A stretch of DNA of 64,000 nucleotides from Paenibacillus sp. G2S3. Lineage in GTDB: Bacteria; Bacillota; Bacilli; Paenibacillales; Paenibacillaceae. The stretch covers positions 5,704,001 through 5,768,000 of the forward strand of contig NZ_CP126095.1 of assembly GCF_030123105.1 (NCBI RefSeq), read 5' to 3'. Positions 40,410 to 51,088 of this stretch are shown in pieces. How positions within the stretch are numbered: the stretch's first letter is position 1; each line of letters opens with the position of its first letter. The notes below the pieces were generated by a model, which was not told the origin of the DNA, ran no database searches, and saw only the letters and a list, made by a program, of their open reading frames with translations. A program made the translations under genes and the position numbers.

Positions 40410-41461
40410 CTAGGAACTACGGTTGTTCTCATGATTGATTAACCATTCTTTTCTTGCAATCCCGCCGCCATAGCCGCCTAATTCACCGTTACTATTGATC
40501 ACTCGATGACACGGGACCAAGATCGATAATTGATTCGCTCCATTAGCTCTGGCTACCGCACGACAAGCAGAAGGGTTGTTTATATTCTCTGCAAGCTCCT
40601 TGTAAGATACCGTCTGACCTACAGGAATTCTTCGGAGTTCATTCCATACCTTTTGCTGAAAATCAGAGCCTAAATAACGAATCGGCGTTTGGAATTCCGT
40701 AAGATTACCTGCGAAATAGAGAGTTAATTCCTCTTCAATCTGCTCTAGCACGGGTACTTTTTCAGGCAAAAGAGTTGCATTTAAGCGGGTACGTAATCTC
40801 TTAATCTCGTTCTCAAGTCCCTTTCGATCCACGAATTCCAGCAGTAAAAGGTACTCTTCATCTGCGATCGCAAGCATAGATCCTAATAACGTTTCTATCC
40901 AGGTACAGTACAGCACTTTAATCTGCTTGGAGTGATTCGGGACCGTCCCCATCGTTCGTGAAAAAGCATCTCTAAATCCATTACTCGAATCGTATCCGCT
41001 GTCCAGCTGTGCGTTAATGATAGAATCCCCATTCCTGATATGTTTGAATGCCAGCCCTAAACGTCTTGAACGTGCATATTCAATAAAGGTCATTCCAAAT
41101 TGCTTCTTAAATTGTCGGCGTGCTGTATTTGCACTAATCGACAGCTCATCAAAATCTTTATCGGTCCATTTTCTTTCCGGATTATGCTCAATAGCTTCAA
41201 CAAGAAGCTTTACTTCTGAAGACATTTTCGTGGGATTGGACAAGGGTTGGCATCTTTTACATGGTCTATATGACGCTAACAAAGCTTCTTTGGCTGTTGC
41301 GAAAAACTCGCAATTTTCTTTATATGGCTTTTTAGCCGGGCAAGTTGGCCTGCACATAATACCTGTTGTTTTTACGCCGACAAAAAATACACCTTCATAA
41401 TTGGAGTTTTTTCGACTAACATCTCATAATATTTATCGATTTGCTGTTTATTAGTGATCAT
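40410..41461 (-). CDS. ada: Bifunctional transcriptional activator / O6-methylguanine-DNA methyltransferase (one frame break)
   Basis: Restored length is 350 residues. The N-terminal Ada zinc domain begins MITNKQQIDKYYEMLVEK and continues GVFFVGVKTTGIMCRPTC with the cysteines of CRPTCPAKKP and YRPCKRCQP. A central AraC helix-turn-helix follows (ISANTARRQFKKQFGMTFIE). The C-terminal methyltransferase has the acceptor Cys in ILVPCHRVINSNG. The protein repairs alkylated DNA and activates the adaptive response once methylated at the zinc site. The break is one missing base in T6 at 41407-41412. The start is 7 nt after the previous gene's stop, so the two are co-transcribed; the ribosome site is weak. 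Confidence 0.93.
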
Positions 41462-41468
41462 AGTATCG

Positions 41469-42256
41469 TTAGCTCATTTCTAAATAATGTGCGGGTCGCT
41501 GCAGAATGATTCGAGCATTATCTTGAATATTATGCTGTGCTTGAAAGTAACTATACGGACCATAGCTAATTCTTTTTACGCCAAGCTCCTGCAATTCAAC
41601 ATTTGAAATCATACCATCCATTACCATAACATTTACAGGCAGTGGTGACTGTTGCACAAAATGTTCAATCAAACTTCGATCAGTGAGCCCTGGTATAAAA
41701 ATCCCATCCGCTCCAGCCTCAGCGTAAGCACAGGTACGCTCTATGGCTTCATTCACTAAATCCAAAGAATGCTTCCCATTTTTAAAAAGAGATCGGTTCT
41801 GGCGTTAATAAACACCTTCTTCTGAAGTTTGGCTGCCACTTGCTGTATAGTTCGTATACGATGACTTTGTTCCTCGATCGCCCATAATTCATCGCCCGGA
41901 TGATTCACCTTTTGATCCTCAAAATTAATCCCACAGATGTCTAGCTGGAATAATTGTTCCATGTTATTGGCTAAGGACTCTACATCTACAGCATACCCAC
42001 CCTCAATATCTACCGTCAATGGCACCGATACATGTTCTGCTATTCTCAAAACAGACCACAGCAGCTGCTCAAATGAGAGCTGTTCACCGTCCGAATATCC
42101 CCATGCGTCCGCCATAGCGAAGCTACTTGTGGCAATAGCCTGTGAACCCGCTTTTTCTATCGCTTTAGCCGAAGCTACATTCCAGCAGTTATACAGCATT
42201 AGCGGATTTTCTTGATCGTGCAAAGACTTAAAATAGTCATAGTCATTTCGGTTCAT
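41469..42256 (-). CDS. Isocitrate lyase / PEP mutase family enzyme (one frame break)
   Basis: Restored length is 262 residues. TIM-barrel motifs of the PEP-mutase/isocitrate-lyase superfamily: LYNCWNVASAKAIEKAG near the N-terminus, PLTVDIEGGYA (metal-binding Asp), GINFEDQ, and FINARTDLFLK, then YAEAGADGIFIPGL after the break. The catalytic KKCGH loop of true isocitrate lyase is not seen, so it is closer to the short 2-methylisocitrate-lyase, oxaloacetate-decarboxylase or phosphonopyruvate-hydrolase-like group; the exact reaction is unknown. The break is one missing base in T5 at 41779-41783. GGAGATGA precedes ATG 42256. It heads a two-gene unit with ada. Confidence 0.85.
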
Positions 42257-42412
42257 CAGTGGTCATCTCCATTAAATAGAATAGCACCACTATATAATAG
42301 CCATTGATCCGTCATACCAGAAAAATTAACACCAATCTTTTACGCAAAAAAACACCGATTGATGATCTCATCCTATAAGGACCTGATCATATCATCGATG
42401 TTAGTTTACAGT

Positions 42413-43344
42413 TTAAAGTTCTGCCTTACGGAGTGATGGTTTGGAGGATGGTTTGGGTGACTTTTTCCCTGTTCGCATCGGTATGATTTGTGGTGCCGCG
42501 ATTCCGATCAGAACGACGAAAATCCCAACCCACCGAAGCAGGGACACTTCTTCTTGCAGGACTAACACGGAGGCTACAACAGCTGCCGGCAACTCCGCCG
42601 CACCTAGAATCGTTCCCAGACCTGAACCCAGTTTCGGAACACCGATAGAAAAGAAAAGCACAGGAATAACTATACCAAGTAGTCCTAAAGGTAGACCATA
42701 CTTCCACAGTCCATCTGTAAGTGCTCCGTCATAAATAAAGGAAGGCGAAAAAACAACCATAATAATAATCATTGCACTTGTAGTCATATACAAGCTTTTA
42801 TTCACAGCAGGTACCTGCGTAGCCACTCTTCCACTGACAAAAATATAAAAGGCAAACGACACCGCAGACATCAAACCAAAAACAATACCACTCGTAGTCA
42901 TTTCGCCTACACTAGGTTCTAGAATCCCCCCAGCTAATATTGTTCCTATCAGAAGGATAAGCATCGAAATTACTTTCTCTCGACTAGGCCATTTTCTATC
43001 TACAACAGCCTCCAGAATCACACCAATCCAAGTAAATTGGAATAAGAGAACGATCGCAATCGAAGCAGGTAATTGTTCAACGGCAAATCCATAGAAGATC
43101 CCCGTCATACTAATGGTAATCCCAGCGCCTAATAACGAAGCACCTACTTTTAACCCGAGTTTTTTCGAGAAAATAATACAACTAACAATAGCAGCATGCA
43201 CCATCCAAAAAAGTATTGCGACCCGACCAGTTGCTGCATTCGAAAGCCATCATTCATTCCAAGCTTGACGATCGTGGAGAGCGATCCATAACTACATGCA
43301 CCTATAAATACTAGTAATGCATATTTGAGTAACTTCATATTCAT
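42413..43344 (-). CDS. EamA/DMT-superfamily transporter (one frame break)
   Basis: Restored length is 310 residues, ten predicted membrane helices in two EamA repeats. The first begins MNMKLLKYALLVFIGACSYG; the second includes GIVFGLMSAVSFAFYIFVSG and LGTILGAAELPAAVVASVLV. These proteins export metabolites or amino acids. The break is one missing base in T6 at 43160-43165, joining FSRKK to LGLKVGASLL. ATG 43344 follows an AGAAAGGAAAG site. It has its own promoter and a leader ending in a strong hairpin, suggesting regulated attenuation. The substrate is unknown. Confidence 0.88.
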
Positions 43345-43402
43345 CGTAATTCTTTCCTTTCTGTTGAACCGTCCTATTGAACCGTTCAAATCACATAATA
43401 AA

Positions 43403-43515
43403 GCCCCTTGTCATCGAAATGACAAGGGGCGACTGAAACCAAAGAATACATCTTTGACAAAATTCCGCCACTCCATCCACAGGATAGAGTTTGGTTTATT
43501 TACTTATAACAACAC
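43403..43515 (-). promoter_or_regulatory. Structured leader with attenuator-like terminator upstream of the EamA gene
   Basis: On the minus strand AACCAAA and TTTGGTT enclose a small hairpin (CTCTATCC/GGATGGAG) and an unpaired stretch. These are followed by GCCCCTTGTCAT pairing with ATGACAAGGGGC and TTTATTAT. The terminator lies 59 nt before the start codon. I could not match it to a T-box or to any riboswitch class I know. Confidence 0.6.
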
Positions 43516-43520
43516 GGATT

Positions 43521-43549
43521 ATAATATGATAAATCACACAGGGTGTCAA
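43521..43549 (-). promoter_or_regulatory. Sigma-A-type promoter of the EamA leader
   Basis: TTGACA and TATTAT with a 17 nt spacer on the minus strand, placing the start of transcription just upstream of the structured leader. Confidence 0.75.
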
Positions 43550-43579
43550 CTTGAAATGTTTACATTAGACTCATTTCGG

Positions 43580-46237
43580 TTATATTTCAAATTCTTCTGT
43601 AGAATTTGAAAGACCACCATTCTGTACACCACTATTATTGGCTACAGCAAGAACATACACCTTATATTTGACACCTTTAACAATTGAATCGCCGTTAACA
43701 TCCCTTGTCGCAGTGGATATGGAAGGATTCGTCCCGTTAGGGGTTACAGACGTATAATACGAGGACCTCACCTCAATAGCATCCGCAGAACCAAAACCTT
43801 GTTTGGAAGGAACCACCAATACTCGATATTCTGAAATATTGGACTCATTGGCTGATTTTACGAAACTAATCAGGATTCTCCCATTCTCCTCTTTATACGT
43901 TACATTGGTTACAGAGCTCACTGGGCTCTTAGTCGTAGATAACGTAATAACCGATGACTCCCAGGACAAAGCATTTGGACCGGCATAATTCCCACTACCG
44001 ACAGATAACACATACACTTTATAGCTGGTTCCATCCTTTATCAAATTGCCACGTACGTCTCTGGCTGAGGCATCTAATACTTGACTCGTACTATTGCCTG
44101 AAGTACTTACCGAAGTGTAGTTTGAACTGGATACATTATTCGCTTCGGATAGGCTGAAGCTGCTGTAATAGGACGTAGGTACCACCATAATCCGGTATTG
44201 GTTAATGTACGTTTCATCTGTGGCATGGCTAAATGACACCTTCAAATCTCGGCCATCGCCATAGTCGTTAACATCACTAACACTCAAGTTTGTAACGGCC
44301 TTTACGCTGGAATCATTCAACAATGTAATGACTGATGAAGCGGATGAGAGCACATTCGAATCCCAATAAATCCCGCTTCCGATGGTTAACACATACACTC
44401 TATAGCTAGTTCCATTCTTTATCAAAGCGCCGAGAACGTCTCTAGTTGACGAATTCAATACTTGACTGGTAGAAGACCCAGATGTACTCACCGATGTATA
44501 GTTGCTACTTGAAACATTATTCGCTTCAGCTAAACTAAAGCTGCTGTAATAGGATGTGGGTACTACCATAATCCGATACTGGCTAATATAGGTTTCGTCC
44601 GTCGCATGAGTGAAGGATACTCTCAAATCTCGGCCATCACCATAGTCGTTAACGTCACTGACATTCAAGTTTGAGACGATACTCACACTAGAATCATTCA
44701 ACAACGTAATGACCGATGAAGGTGACGAAAGCACATTGCCAGTATTACTGCTTCCAATAGAAAAAATATATACTTTATAGTTGACTCCATTCTTTATCAA
44801 AGCTCCACGTACATCTCTGGTTGATGAAGTCAATACTTGATTGGTTGTAGTACCTGTTGTACTCACTGCTGTATAGTAGGCACTGGTTATATTATTGGCT
44901 TCAGCTAAACTAAAGCTACTGTAATAGGACGTCGGAACTACCAGGATACGATACTGGCTAATATAGGTTTCGTCCGTCGCATGAGTAAATGATACCCTCA
45001 AATCTCGGCCATCATTATAGTTGTTAACGTCGCTAACACTTAAGTTAGAAACTCCTATGTTGGACAGCGTAATTGCTGATGAAACAGAAGACAACACATT
45101 ATTTGCTGCATTACTGCTATCAATTGCCATGGCAAACACTCTGTAGCTCACGCCAGTTTTAACAAGAGCTCCGTCCACATCTCTGGCTCCTGAAGATAAA
45201 ATTTGCGTGATATTATTACCCGTCTTGCTGACTAACGTGTAATTAGCACTGGTCACATTATTTGCTGTAGCTAAATTAAAATTCGAATAATTAATAGCTT
45301 TGACAACAAATATCCGATAAGAACTTACCTTCGACTCATCTGACAGCTTATTGAAGCTTACCGATAAATCTCTTCCATCCCCATAATCGCTTATATCATT
45401 TACTTGTACATTATTTATTGCCGCTACAGTCTTATTCACTAGTGTCATAATGGAGGACCCACTAGAAAGTGCACTAGTATTACTTCCTTTACCAACCGTC
45501 AAGACATAAGCCACATACGCTTGATTACTCTTAATTGAATCACCATCAACCGTCCTCGAAGCAGACGTCAATTGAATCGAAGGATTAGTGCCTGTTGGTA
45601 ATACCGTAGAATAATTGTAAGAGGTTATCGTTTGTGCGGACGACAAGTTGAGAATATTCCCTGATTTCACAATCAAAACACGGTAATGATCCACTAGTGA
45701 CTCATTTGCCGCTCGAGTGAAGCTAACCTGAAGATCACGACCATCACCGAAATCACTCACATCCTGCGCTACTACGTTGGATACTGGGCCTGCATTTCCA
45801 ACGTTAGAGGCTGAAGTCGTTATTGTTACTACTTGCGTCTTGGGGTTCCATCCCACTTCATGACCCAGTGCTTCACTGACGAACCTTGTTGGAACCATCG
45901 TTCTCCCCTTCAGATTCAAACCAGGCACGTCTAGAGTTACAGCCTTATTGTTAATGGTGGCGGTCTTTGAGCCAATCTTTAACATAATCGTTGTATCATC
46001 TTTAGTTGCAGTTACAGTTTGTGCTTTTTGATTCCACTTGATGGTGGCATTAAAGGCTTCGAAAATAGCCCGCAACGGCACCATCGTCCGTCCATTCACC
46101 ATCACCGGTGCTTGATCTGTAGATAATCGAACCCCGTCAATAATAATACTGATCGGAGTAGCAGCCTTTACAGAGGATTGAAACATCATCGGAAAGACTA
46201 CTAAAACTACTAAAATTGAAATCCATAACTTCTTCAC
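43580..46237 (-). CDS. Secreted protein with copper-amine-oxidase N-terminal-type domain and six tandem Fn3-like modules
   Basis: About 885 residues, intact. A signal peptide (KKLWISILVVLVVFPMMFQ, cut after VKA-A) leads to a pair of copper-amine-oxidase N-like repeats: NGRTMVPLRAIFEAFNATIKW and GRTMVPTRFVSEALGHEVGW. These domains are common in Paenibacillus surface proteins and are not themselves oxidases. Six modules of ~115-130 residues follow, each opening like SDVNDYGDGRDLRVSFTHAT and containing YRIMVVPTSYYSSF. Modules three to five are near-identical at DNA level, with a period of about 375-381 nt. GTG 46237 follows AGGAGGGTG at five nt; no enzyme domain is seen. Likely an adhesive or cell-wall stalk. 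Confidence 0.85.
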   Translation of the reverse strand: MKKLWISILVVLVVFPMMFQSSVKAATPISIIIDGVRLSTDQAPVMVNGRTMVPLRAIFEAFNATIKWNQKAQTVTATKDDTTIMLKIGSKTATINNKAVTLDVPGLNLKGRTMVPTRFVSEALGHEVGWNPKTQVVTITTSASNVGNAGPVSNVVAQDVSDFGDGRDLQVSFTRAANESLVDHYRVLIVKSGNILNLSSAQTITSYNYSTVLPTGTNPSIQLTSASRTVDGDSIKSNQAYVAYVLTVGKGSNTSALSSGSSIMTLVNKTVAAINNVQVNDISDYGDGRDLSVSFNKLSDESKVSSYRIFVVKAINYSNFNLATANNVTSANYTLVSKTGNNITQILSSGARDVDGALVKTGVSYRVFAMAIDSSNAANNVLSSVSSAITLSNIGVSNLSVSDVNNYNDGRDLRVSFTHATDETYISQYRILVVPTSYYSSFSLAEANNITSAYYTAVSTTGTTTNQVLTSSTRDVRGALIKNGVNYKVYIFSIGSSNTGNVLSSPSSVITLLNDSSVSIVSNLNVSDVNDYGDGRDLRVSFTHATDETYISQYRIMVVPTSYYSSFSLAEANNVSSSNYTSVSTSGSSTSQVLNSSTRDVLGALIKNGTSYRVYVLTIGSGIYWDSNVLSSASSVITLLNDSSVKAVTNLSVSDVNDYGDGRDLKVSFSHATDETYINQYRIMVVPTSYYSSFSLSEANNVSSSNYTSVSTSGNSTSQVLDASARDVRGNLIKDGTSYKVYVLSVGSGNYAGPNALSWESSVITLSTTKSPVSSVTNVTYKEENGRILISFVKSANESNISEYRVLVVPSKQGFGSADAIEVRSSYYTSVTPNGTNPSISTATRDVNGDSIVKGVKYKVYVLAVANNSGVQNGGLSNSTEEFEI

Positions 46238-46373
46238 AGATCCACCCTCCTGGAATGACGAATACATTTTTTACCTACTCATCTGACGCTTCTAAGTATA
46301 TAAAAGTTTCATGATTTATAGGTTACAAAAAATAATCTAGACTCTCCCCTCCATCCTCCACACCCCCTCTTGG

Positions 46374-46406
46374 AAAAGAAAAAGGAAAGAGCAGTGCGCT
46401 CTCTCC
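46374..46406 (-). terminator. Terminator of the PBP gene
   Basis: GGAGAGAGC pairs with GCTCTTTCC (one wobble) around a 5 nt loop, followed on the minus strand by TTTTTC. It lies 23 nt past the stop. Confidence 0.75.
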
Positions 46407-46428
46407 TTTCAATTATTCGTTCATATTT

Positions 46429-48481
46429 TTAACAATATTTTTTCGGAATTCCATCTAATCCATACTCCCAATCATAAGCATCAAAAATTTTTCTAGCTAC
46501 AGGTGCGGCGCTATTTGATCCGAATCCACCTTCTGGAATGACTACAGCCACAGCAAGTTTTGGATTATCACGTGGTGCAAAGGCTATGAACACTCCGTTA
46601 TCCCGGTTAATTTTTTTACTATCCGTTTGTTGTGAAGTCCCTGTTTTACGAGCAAAATCATAGGGGAAATCACCGAAGGCACTTTTAACGTCACTGTTCA
46701 TCCCTTTCTTGATTTCCCGCCAAAAGGACTTATCAAAATTGGTCACTTCATCAAGCACTTCCCGTTTGAATTCTTTGATAACCTTCCCGTTCGAGTCAGT
46801 AATTTTACTTACTAGCTGTGGTTTGATTCGTTGCCCTTCATTGGCTAAAGTAGCTGCATATTGCGCCAACTGAAGAACTGTGTAACGCCCCTGCTGTCCA
46901 AATGAAGCATACACAAGCGCAGACTGAACGGATCCAGCTTTCGCTTCAGCTTTATAATTCAAATCACCCAAGTATTCCCTAGGTAAACCTATCCCTGTTG
47001 GAATACCGAGACCGAATTCTTTCATATATGTGTCCCATACACCAATAGCCTTAGATTTGTATTTGTCGTACAATTTTTTCCCGATCATATCAACCATATA
47101 TACGTTTGAAGATTTTTCAATTGCTGTGTGAGGATACAAAGAGCCGTATACATGATTCGATGAATTCCTTACAAAGGTCTCATGTCCCTCTCTACCAAAC
47201 GAGGTAATTCCTTTATCTTGATAAGTAGAAGATGTATTTATAAAACCCTCTTTTAATCCAATCAGTACACTTAATGGTTTTATTGTCGAGCCGAGCAGCA
47301 CAGTGGATTCGAAATTATGCCCCGATCTTCCTGATGAAAAGGGAGTGATCGTTCCGTTTTGATAATGCTTTTCGATTTGTTCGTACTTCTCCGGTAATAT
47401 CGAACCCGTAGCCCAATAATTGGTATCATAATCAGGCATACTTGCCATCGTAATAATATTGCCTGTATCGACCTCCATGGCTACAGCGTAACCTGTTAAA
47501 GCATCAGGATGTGTTTCCCCCTGTACTGTATGCGAATGCAACCACTGAATCTGCTCTTTAATGGCCTCTTCGGTCTTCAGCTGAATTTTTTATTTATCGT
47601 GGTCCAGATATTGCTCCCTTTAACCGGGGGTTCAATATTAACGATTTTTTCCGCCATGTTCTGCGGATCTACTGAAACTTCCTTATAACCATTCTGTCCC
47701 CGCAGCTCCTTCTGGTATTGCAGCTCCAAGCCATCAAAGCCTACGAGCTCATCCTCTTTATAGTTAAGTCCAGGGTCCTGATTATTTTTCATCGCCTGAA
47801 GTACATCCTTATAAAGATCTAAACTTGTAGAGGATTTAAAAAACTTCACATAGCCAACAGCTTGTACAGCCACTGTATCGGTATCATAATGCCTAGAGCT
47901 TTCCTCTAACACTTCAAGATTAGGATATTCGTTTTTATGCTCCAAAAAATAAGCAATTTCTTTCTTGGATAAGCCTGATTTAATTCTTCGAGCCACATAT
48001 CCAGATGATTTTTTAGAATATAAATCCATGGCCTCAAGGATCTCTTCTGTTGTTATTTTTTTATCATTAGGATCACCATAGGTTTCGAAGGCTTCTGCTA
48101 ACTTGCCAGCCAGTGCCTTAGAATTATTATTTGCCTCAGCAGTTAATGTAGTTTTTTGGTCGTTTTATCTGTTTTTGTAGCAGTATATTCCTTTTGCAAA
48201 GTTAGATATAAAGATTGAACAGGCGTAGAATACGCCAATTCCTCACCTTCAGCCGCGAGAATACTCCCTCGGATAGCCGATAATGGCACTATTTTTGTAT
48301 CCCGATTAGCCTCAGCTTCAGTTAGCGTAGATCCTTCGACAAATTGCAAGACTGCAAGACGAAGGATAATCACACAAAAAATAATAAAAGTGCTAAAGAA
48401 AAAAATATTGATTCTTAATTCACCAGAGTTATTTATAGTTTTGCTGCCGCCTCGTATACCTTTTCCGTCGAAGAGTCTCAC
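46429..48481 (-). CDS. Class B penicillin-binding protein (transpeptidase), two frame breaks
   Basis: Restored length is about 684 residues. A short cytoplasmic tail and one membrane anchor (INIFFFSTFIIFCVIILRLAV) precede the PBP dimerisation domain. The transpeptidase domain has the active Ser in GSTIKPLS, the second motif SSN in IEKSSNVYM, and the third in FARKTGTSQQ. It cross-links peptidoglycan outside the membrane, in the PBP2/elongation-like subclass by size and layout; the exact paralogue is uncertain. Breaks are one missing base in T6 at 48152-48157 and one in T6 at 47586-47591. It is a single-gene unit with its own terminator. No SEDS partner is visible in the window. Confidence 0.9.
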
Positions 48482-48603
48482 ATAATCCCACTCCTTATTT
48501 CCAAAATTCTACAACATAAGAATCAAGTATAAACTAGCAAACTAAAATATACAAAATTAAGAATAATAGTTAAATAATTGTTCACAATCGATAATATCCA
48601 ATT

Positions 48604-48640
48604 AAAAAGCAGCGATCCTCGGGATGGGAGAATCGCTGCT
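48604..48640. terminator. Terminator-like hairpin upstream of the PBP gene
   Basis: AGCAGCGAT pairs perfectly with ATCGCTGCT around a 15 nt loop, with T runs on both strands. It separates the PBP promoter from repeat element C. Confidence 0.7.
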
Positions 48641-48698
48641 CTGTGTTTTTGGGCGGTGGTAGCCTGCACCTATGAATTGTCATCATTTGCTGAAGCTT

Positions 48699-48881
48699 AC
48701 GGACCCAGATGACGTTATTTGCAAGATTTTAGCCTTTGGAGCTTGGTTTCGGACTCCAGCGACATTATTCCCTTGGAAGAGGAGCAAATTGAGTACTTTT
48801 CATGCCAATAGTCGCTATGCAGTCCGTTGTCAATTCAAATGCAAAATAAAGCGGCGTTTAAGTCAGCTGTGTCCGATAGCT
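48699..48881. repeat. Intergenic palindromic element, copy C
   Basis: Direct modules ACGGACCCAGATGACGTTAT (48699) and TCGGACTCCAGCGACATTAT (48749), then inverted ATAGTCGCTATGCAGTCCGT (48808) and AGTCAGCTGTGTCCGATAGC (48861). GGAC cores start at 48701 and 48751, GTCC cores at 48822 and 48871: spacings 50, 71 and 49. It lies past the 3' end of the Fec-type permease gene, beyond another hairpin. The open frame across it is not credible as a gene. Confidence 0.78.
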
Positions 48882-48950
48882 AGCGTAAGCGAAAGTCTTA
48901 ATCGAATGAACCGAAGTTGGAGGAGTTCTAGATCGAGTAAGCCCTAACTA

Positions 48951-49003
48951 ATCAGGGGTGCCTCATCGGCCATTTTTATGGCTTATGGGCACCCTGATTT
49001 TTT
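48951..49003 (+). terminator. Hairpin with T run next to the permease 3' end
   Basis: ATCAGGGGTGCC and GGGCACCCTGAT form the outer stem with an inner GGCCA/TGGC stem, followed by six T on the plus strand. It acts best for plus-strand transcription, that is, out of repeat element C. Confidence 0.65.
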
Positions 49004-49018
49004 CTCTATAGCAAAACC

Positions 49019-51088
49019 TTACACTTTTCTAACCTGAGACCGGTACATCAAGAACAAGAAATACGGAGCTCCGATCAACATTATTATAAGACCCGACGGA
49101 ATTTCTTTAGGCGCCATAATGGTTCTTCCCAGCGTATCCGCAATCACGAGCATTAATCCGCCAAGTAATCCTGACAGAACAATGGATCGTCTCGTATGAT
49201 GCCCAACCATCATCCGTACTCGCATGCGGCGCCATAAGTCCGAGAAATCCAATGGTTCCTACACTGGCAACGGCTCCTGCTGCAAGCATCACACCGATAA
49301 TCATGGCCCAGAGCCGAGTTCCGCGAACGGGCAGGCCCAGACCAGTCGAACTCTCATCGCCAAATGCTAGCAAATCGAATTTACGTCCCAAATAATAAGC
49401 TATTGGAACGAGTACAATCAGGAAGATAAATAAGCTATTAAATTGATTCCAGCTTCGTCCGTAAGTCGAACCTGTTAACCAAATTAAGGAGCTGCTGCTC
49501 CATAGACTGCCCTTGACGATCATGACCTGTATTCCCGCAGAGGCAATTGCTGATACTGCAATTCCAAGCAGAATAAGGACAGATGGATTCAAGGCTCTAC
49601 GCCATGCCATAACAAACACAAAGGCTGCAGCCAAAGCACCACCCGCAATTGCTGCAATAGGGACTGCTAATACCGTCAGTGCCGGAAAAGCAACCATTAC
49701 GGTTAACGCCCCCAAGCCAGCACCAGAGGTCACACCAATAATGGAGGCGTCAGCTAGTGGATTTCGGACAGCGCTTTGAATCAAGACACCGCTAATGGCA
49801 AGCGCGATACCGCCTCCAGCCGCAACGAGTGTACGTGGAAGCCGTAAATTCAGCAGGACGGAATAAGATCCATCTCCGCTGTGGACAAGACTGCTCAGCA
49901 GCTCGCTGATCGGTATTCTCGTTCCCCCAAGTGATAGACTCACAAGGATAACAACGATGAGCAGTGCGCTCATAAATATCACCGTCGGAACAAAGCGCAT
50001 CCGAAGCGCAGTTCCACCTATATTCATAGATGACTGACCAGAGCCTGAACCTGATATATTTTTCATCTTGGTGAGGACCAGCCAAATAAGCCAAGGCGCT
50101 CCAATAATCGCCATAACCGCCCCAACTGGCATCTCACCTACACTGCTACGAACCATACGCGCAAGCGTATCCGCTGCCGTAATGAGCAGTGCTCCCCACA
50201 GCGCACTCGCAGGAATGAGCAGGTAATGCTTTCGAATACCGCTAAGCCGAACCAGATGAGGAGCCACCAGACCCACAAATCCGATCGGACCGACTACACT
50301 GACCACGACCGCAGCCAACAATACAGATAAGCCTAAACCTAACCCCCGTGCCAATCCAACACGTTGCCCGAGTGAACGAGCAGTGGACTCATCGAGCTCC
50401 AGCGCATCAAACTGCCTACCTGCGAGCATAGCTGCTATAAGCAATGGAATAACAAAAGGCCAGGCATACTTAACACCGTCCCAATCTAGCTGAATCAGTG
50501 AGCCTGAGCCCCATAAGAATAGGTTTTGTGTTTCGTTCTTGTTAAAAATATGTAGGGCCGATGTAAACGCGCCGAGAACCATAGACACGATCATACCTGA
50601 TAAAGCCAGTCGGACAGGTGTAGCTCCCTTGCCACCGCTAAGCAAATAGGCGGCTAAGGCTGCAAGCAATCCCCTGCTACTGCAAGCAGAAATGGGAACT
50701 CATGCTGCAAAGCTGGAAAAGTAACCATACCAAGGACAACCATAAAATAAGCTCCAGCATTAATCCCCAGTGTATCTGAGGAAGCGAGCGGATTCTTCGT
50801 TATCGTTTGCAATAATGCTCCAGCCGCAGCCAGAGCGGCACCAGCCAAAAGGCCAATCACCGTACGTGGCATCCGGATATCCCAGAGCAGATTATGTTCC
50901 ATCACATCCTGGCGATTTAGCAATCCCTCCAATACCGTAGCTGCAGGGATTTTGGCTTCACCGAAGCCTAGGCTTAGAATGGACAGAACAAAGAGGGCGG
51001 CAAGGCCGCCCCCAAATATTCCAATGATTCGCCAAGTCATTCCACTTGAGGCTTCTTTGCTACTCTTCCCGTTCATAAAAGCACTCAT
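49019..51088 (-). CDS. Fused double FecCD/FhuB-type iron-siderophore permease (two frame breaks)
   Basis: About 689 residues with two complete BtuC-type permease halves, as in FhuB, instead of two genes. Half one: LWDIRMPRTVIGLLAGAALA, GPIGFVGLVAPHLVRLSG. Half two: LLNLRLPRTLVAAGGGIALA, GTIGFLGLMAPHAVRMMVG, end FLFLMYRSQVRKV. The break at 50671-50674 is one missing base in C4 and joins AVAG to LLAALAAYLL; near 49220 one extra base separates APH from VRMMVG. It overlaps the upstream binding-protein gene by ATGA (51085-51088), so they are translationally coupled. No ATPase follows; a shared FhuC/YusV-type ATPase elsewhere is expected. Confidence 0.9.

Noticed and set aside
43403..43515. T-box or known riboswitch upstream of the EamA gene
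   Set aside because: No T-box antiterminator sequence and no match to recalled cores of ykkC, yybP-ykoY, purine, SAM or lysine riboswitches.
48672..48947. 91-codon plus-strand frame ending just before a terminator
   Set aside because: It coincides with palindromic element C, shows no protein-like composition and is not matched in copies A or B.
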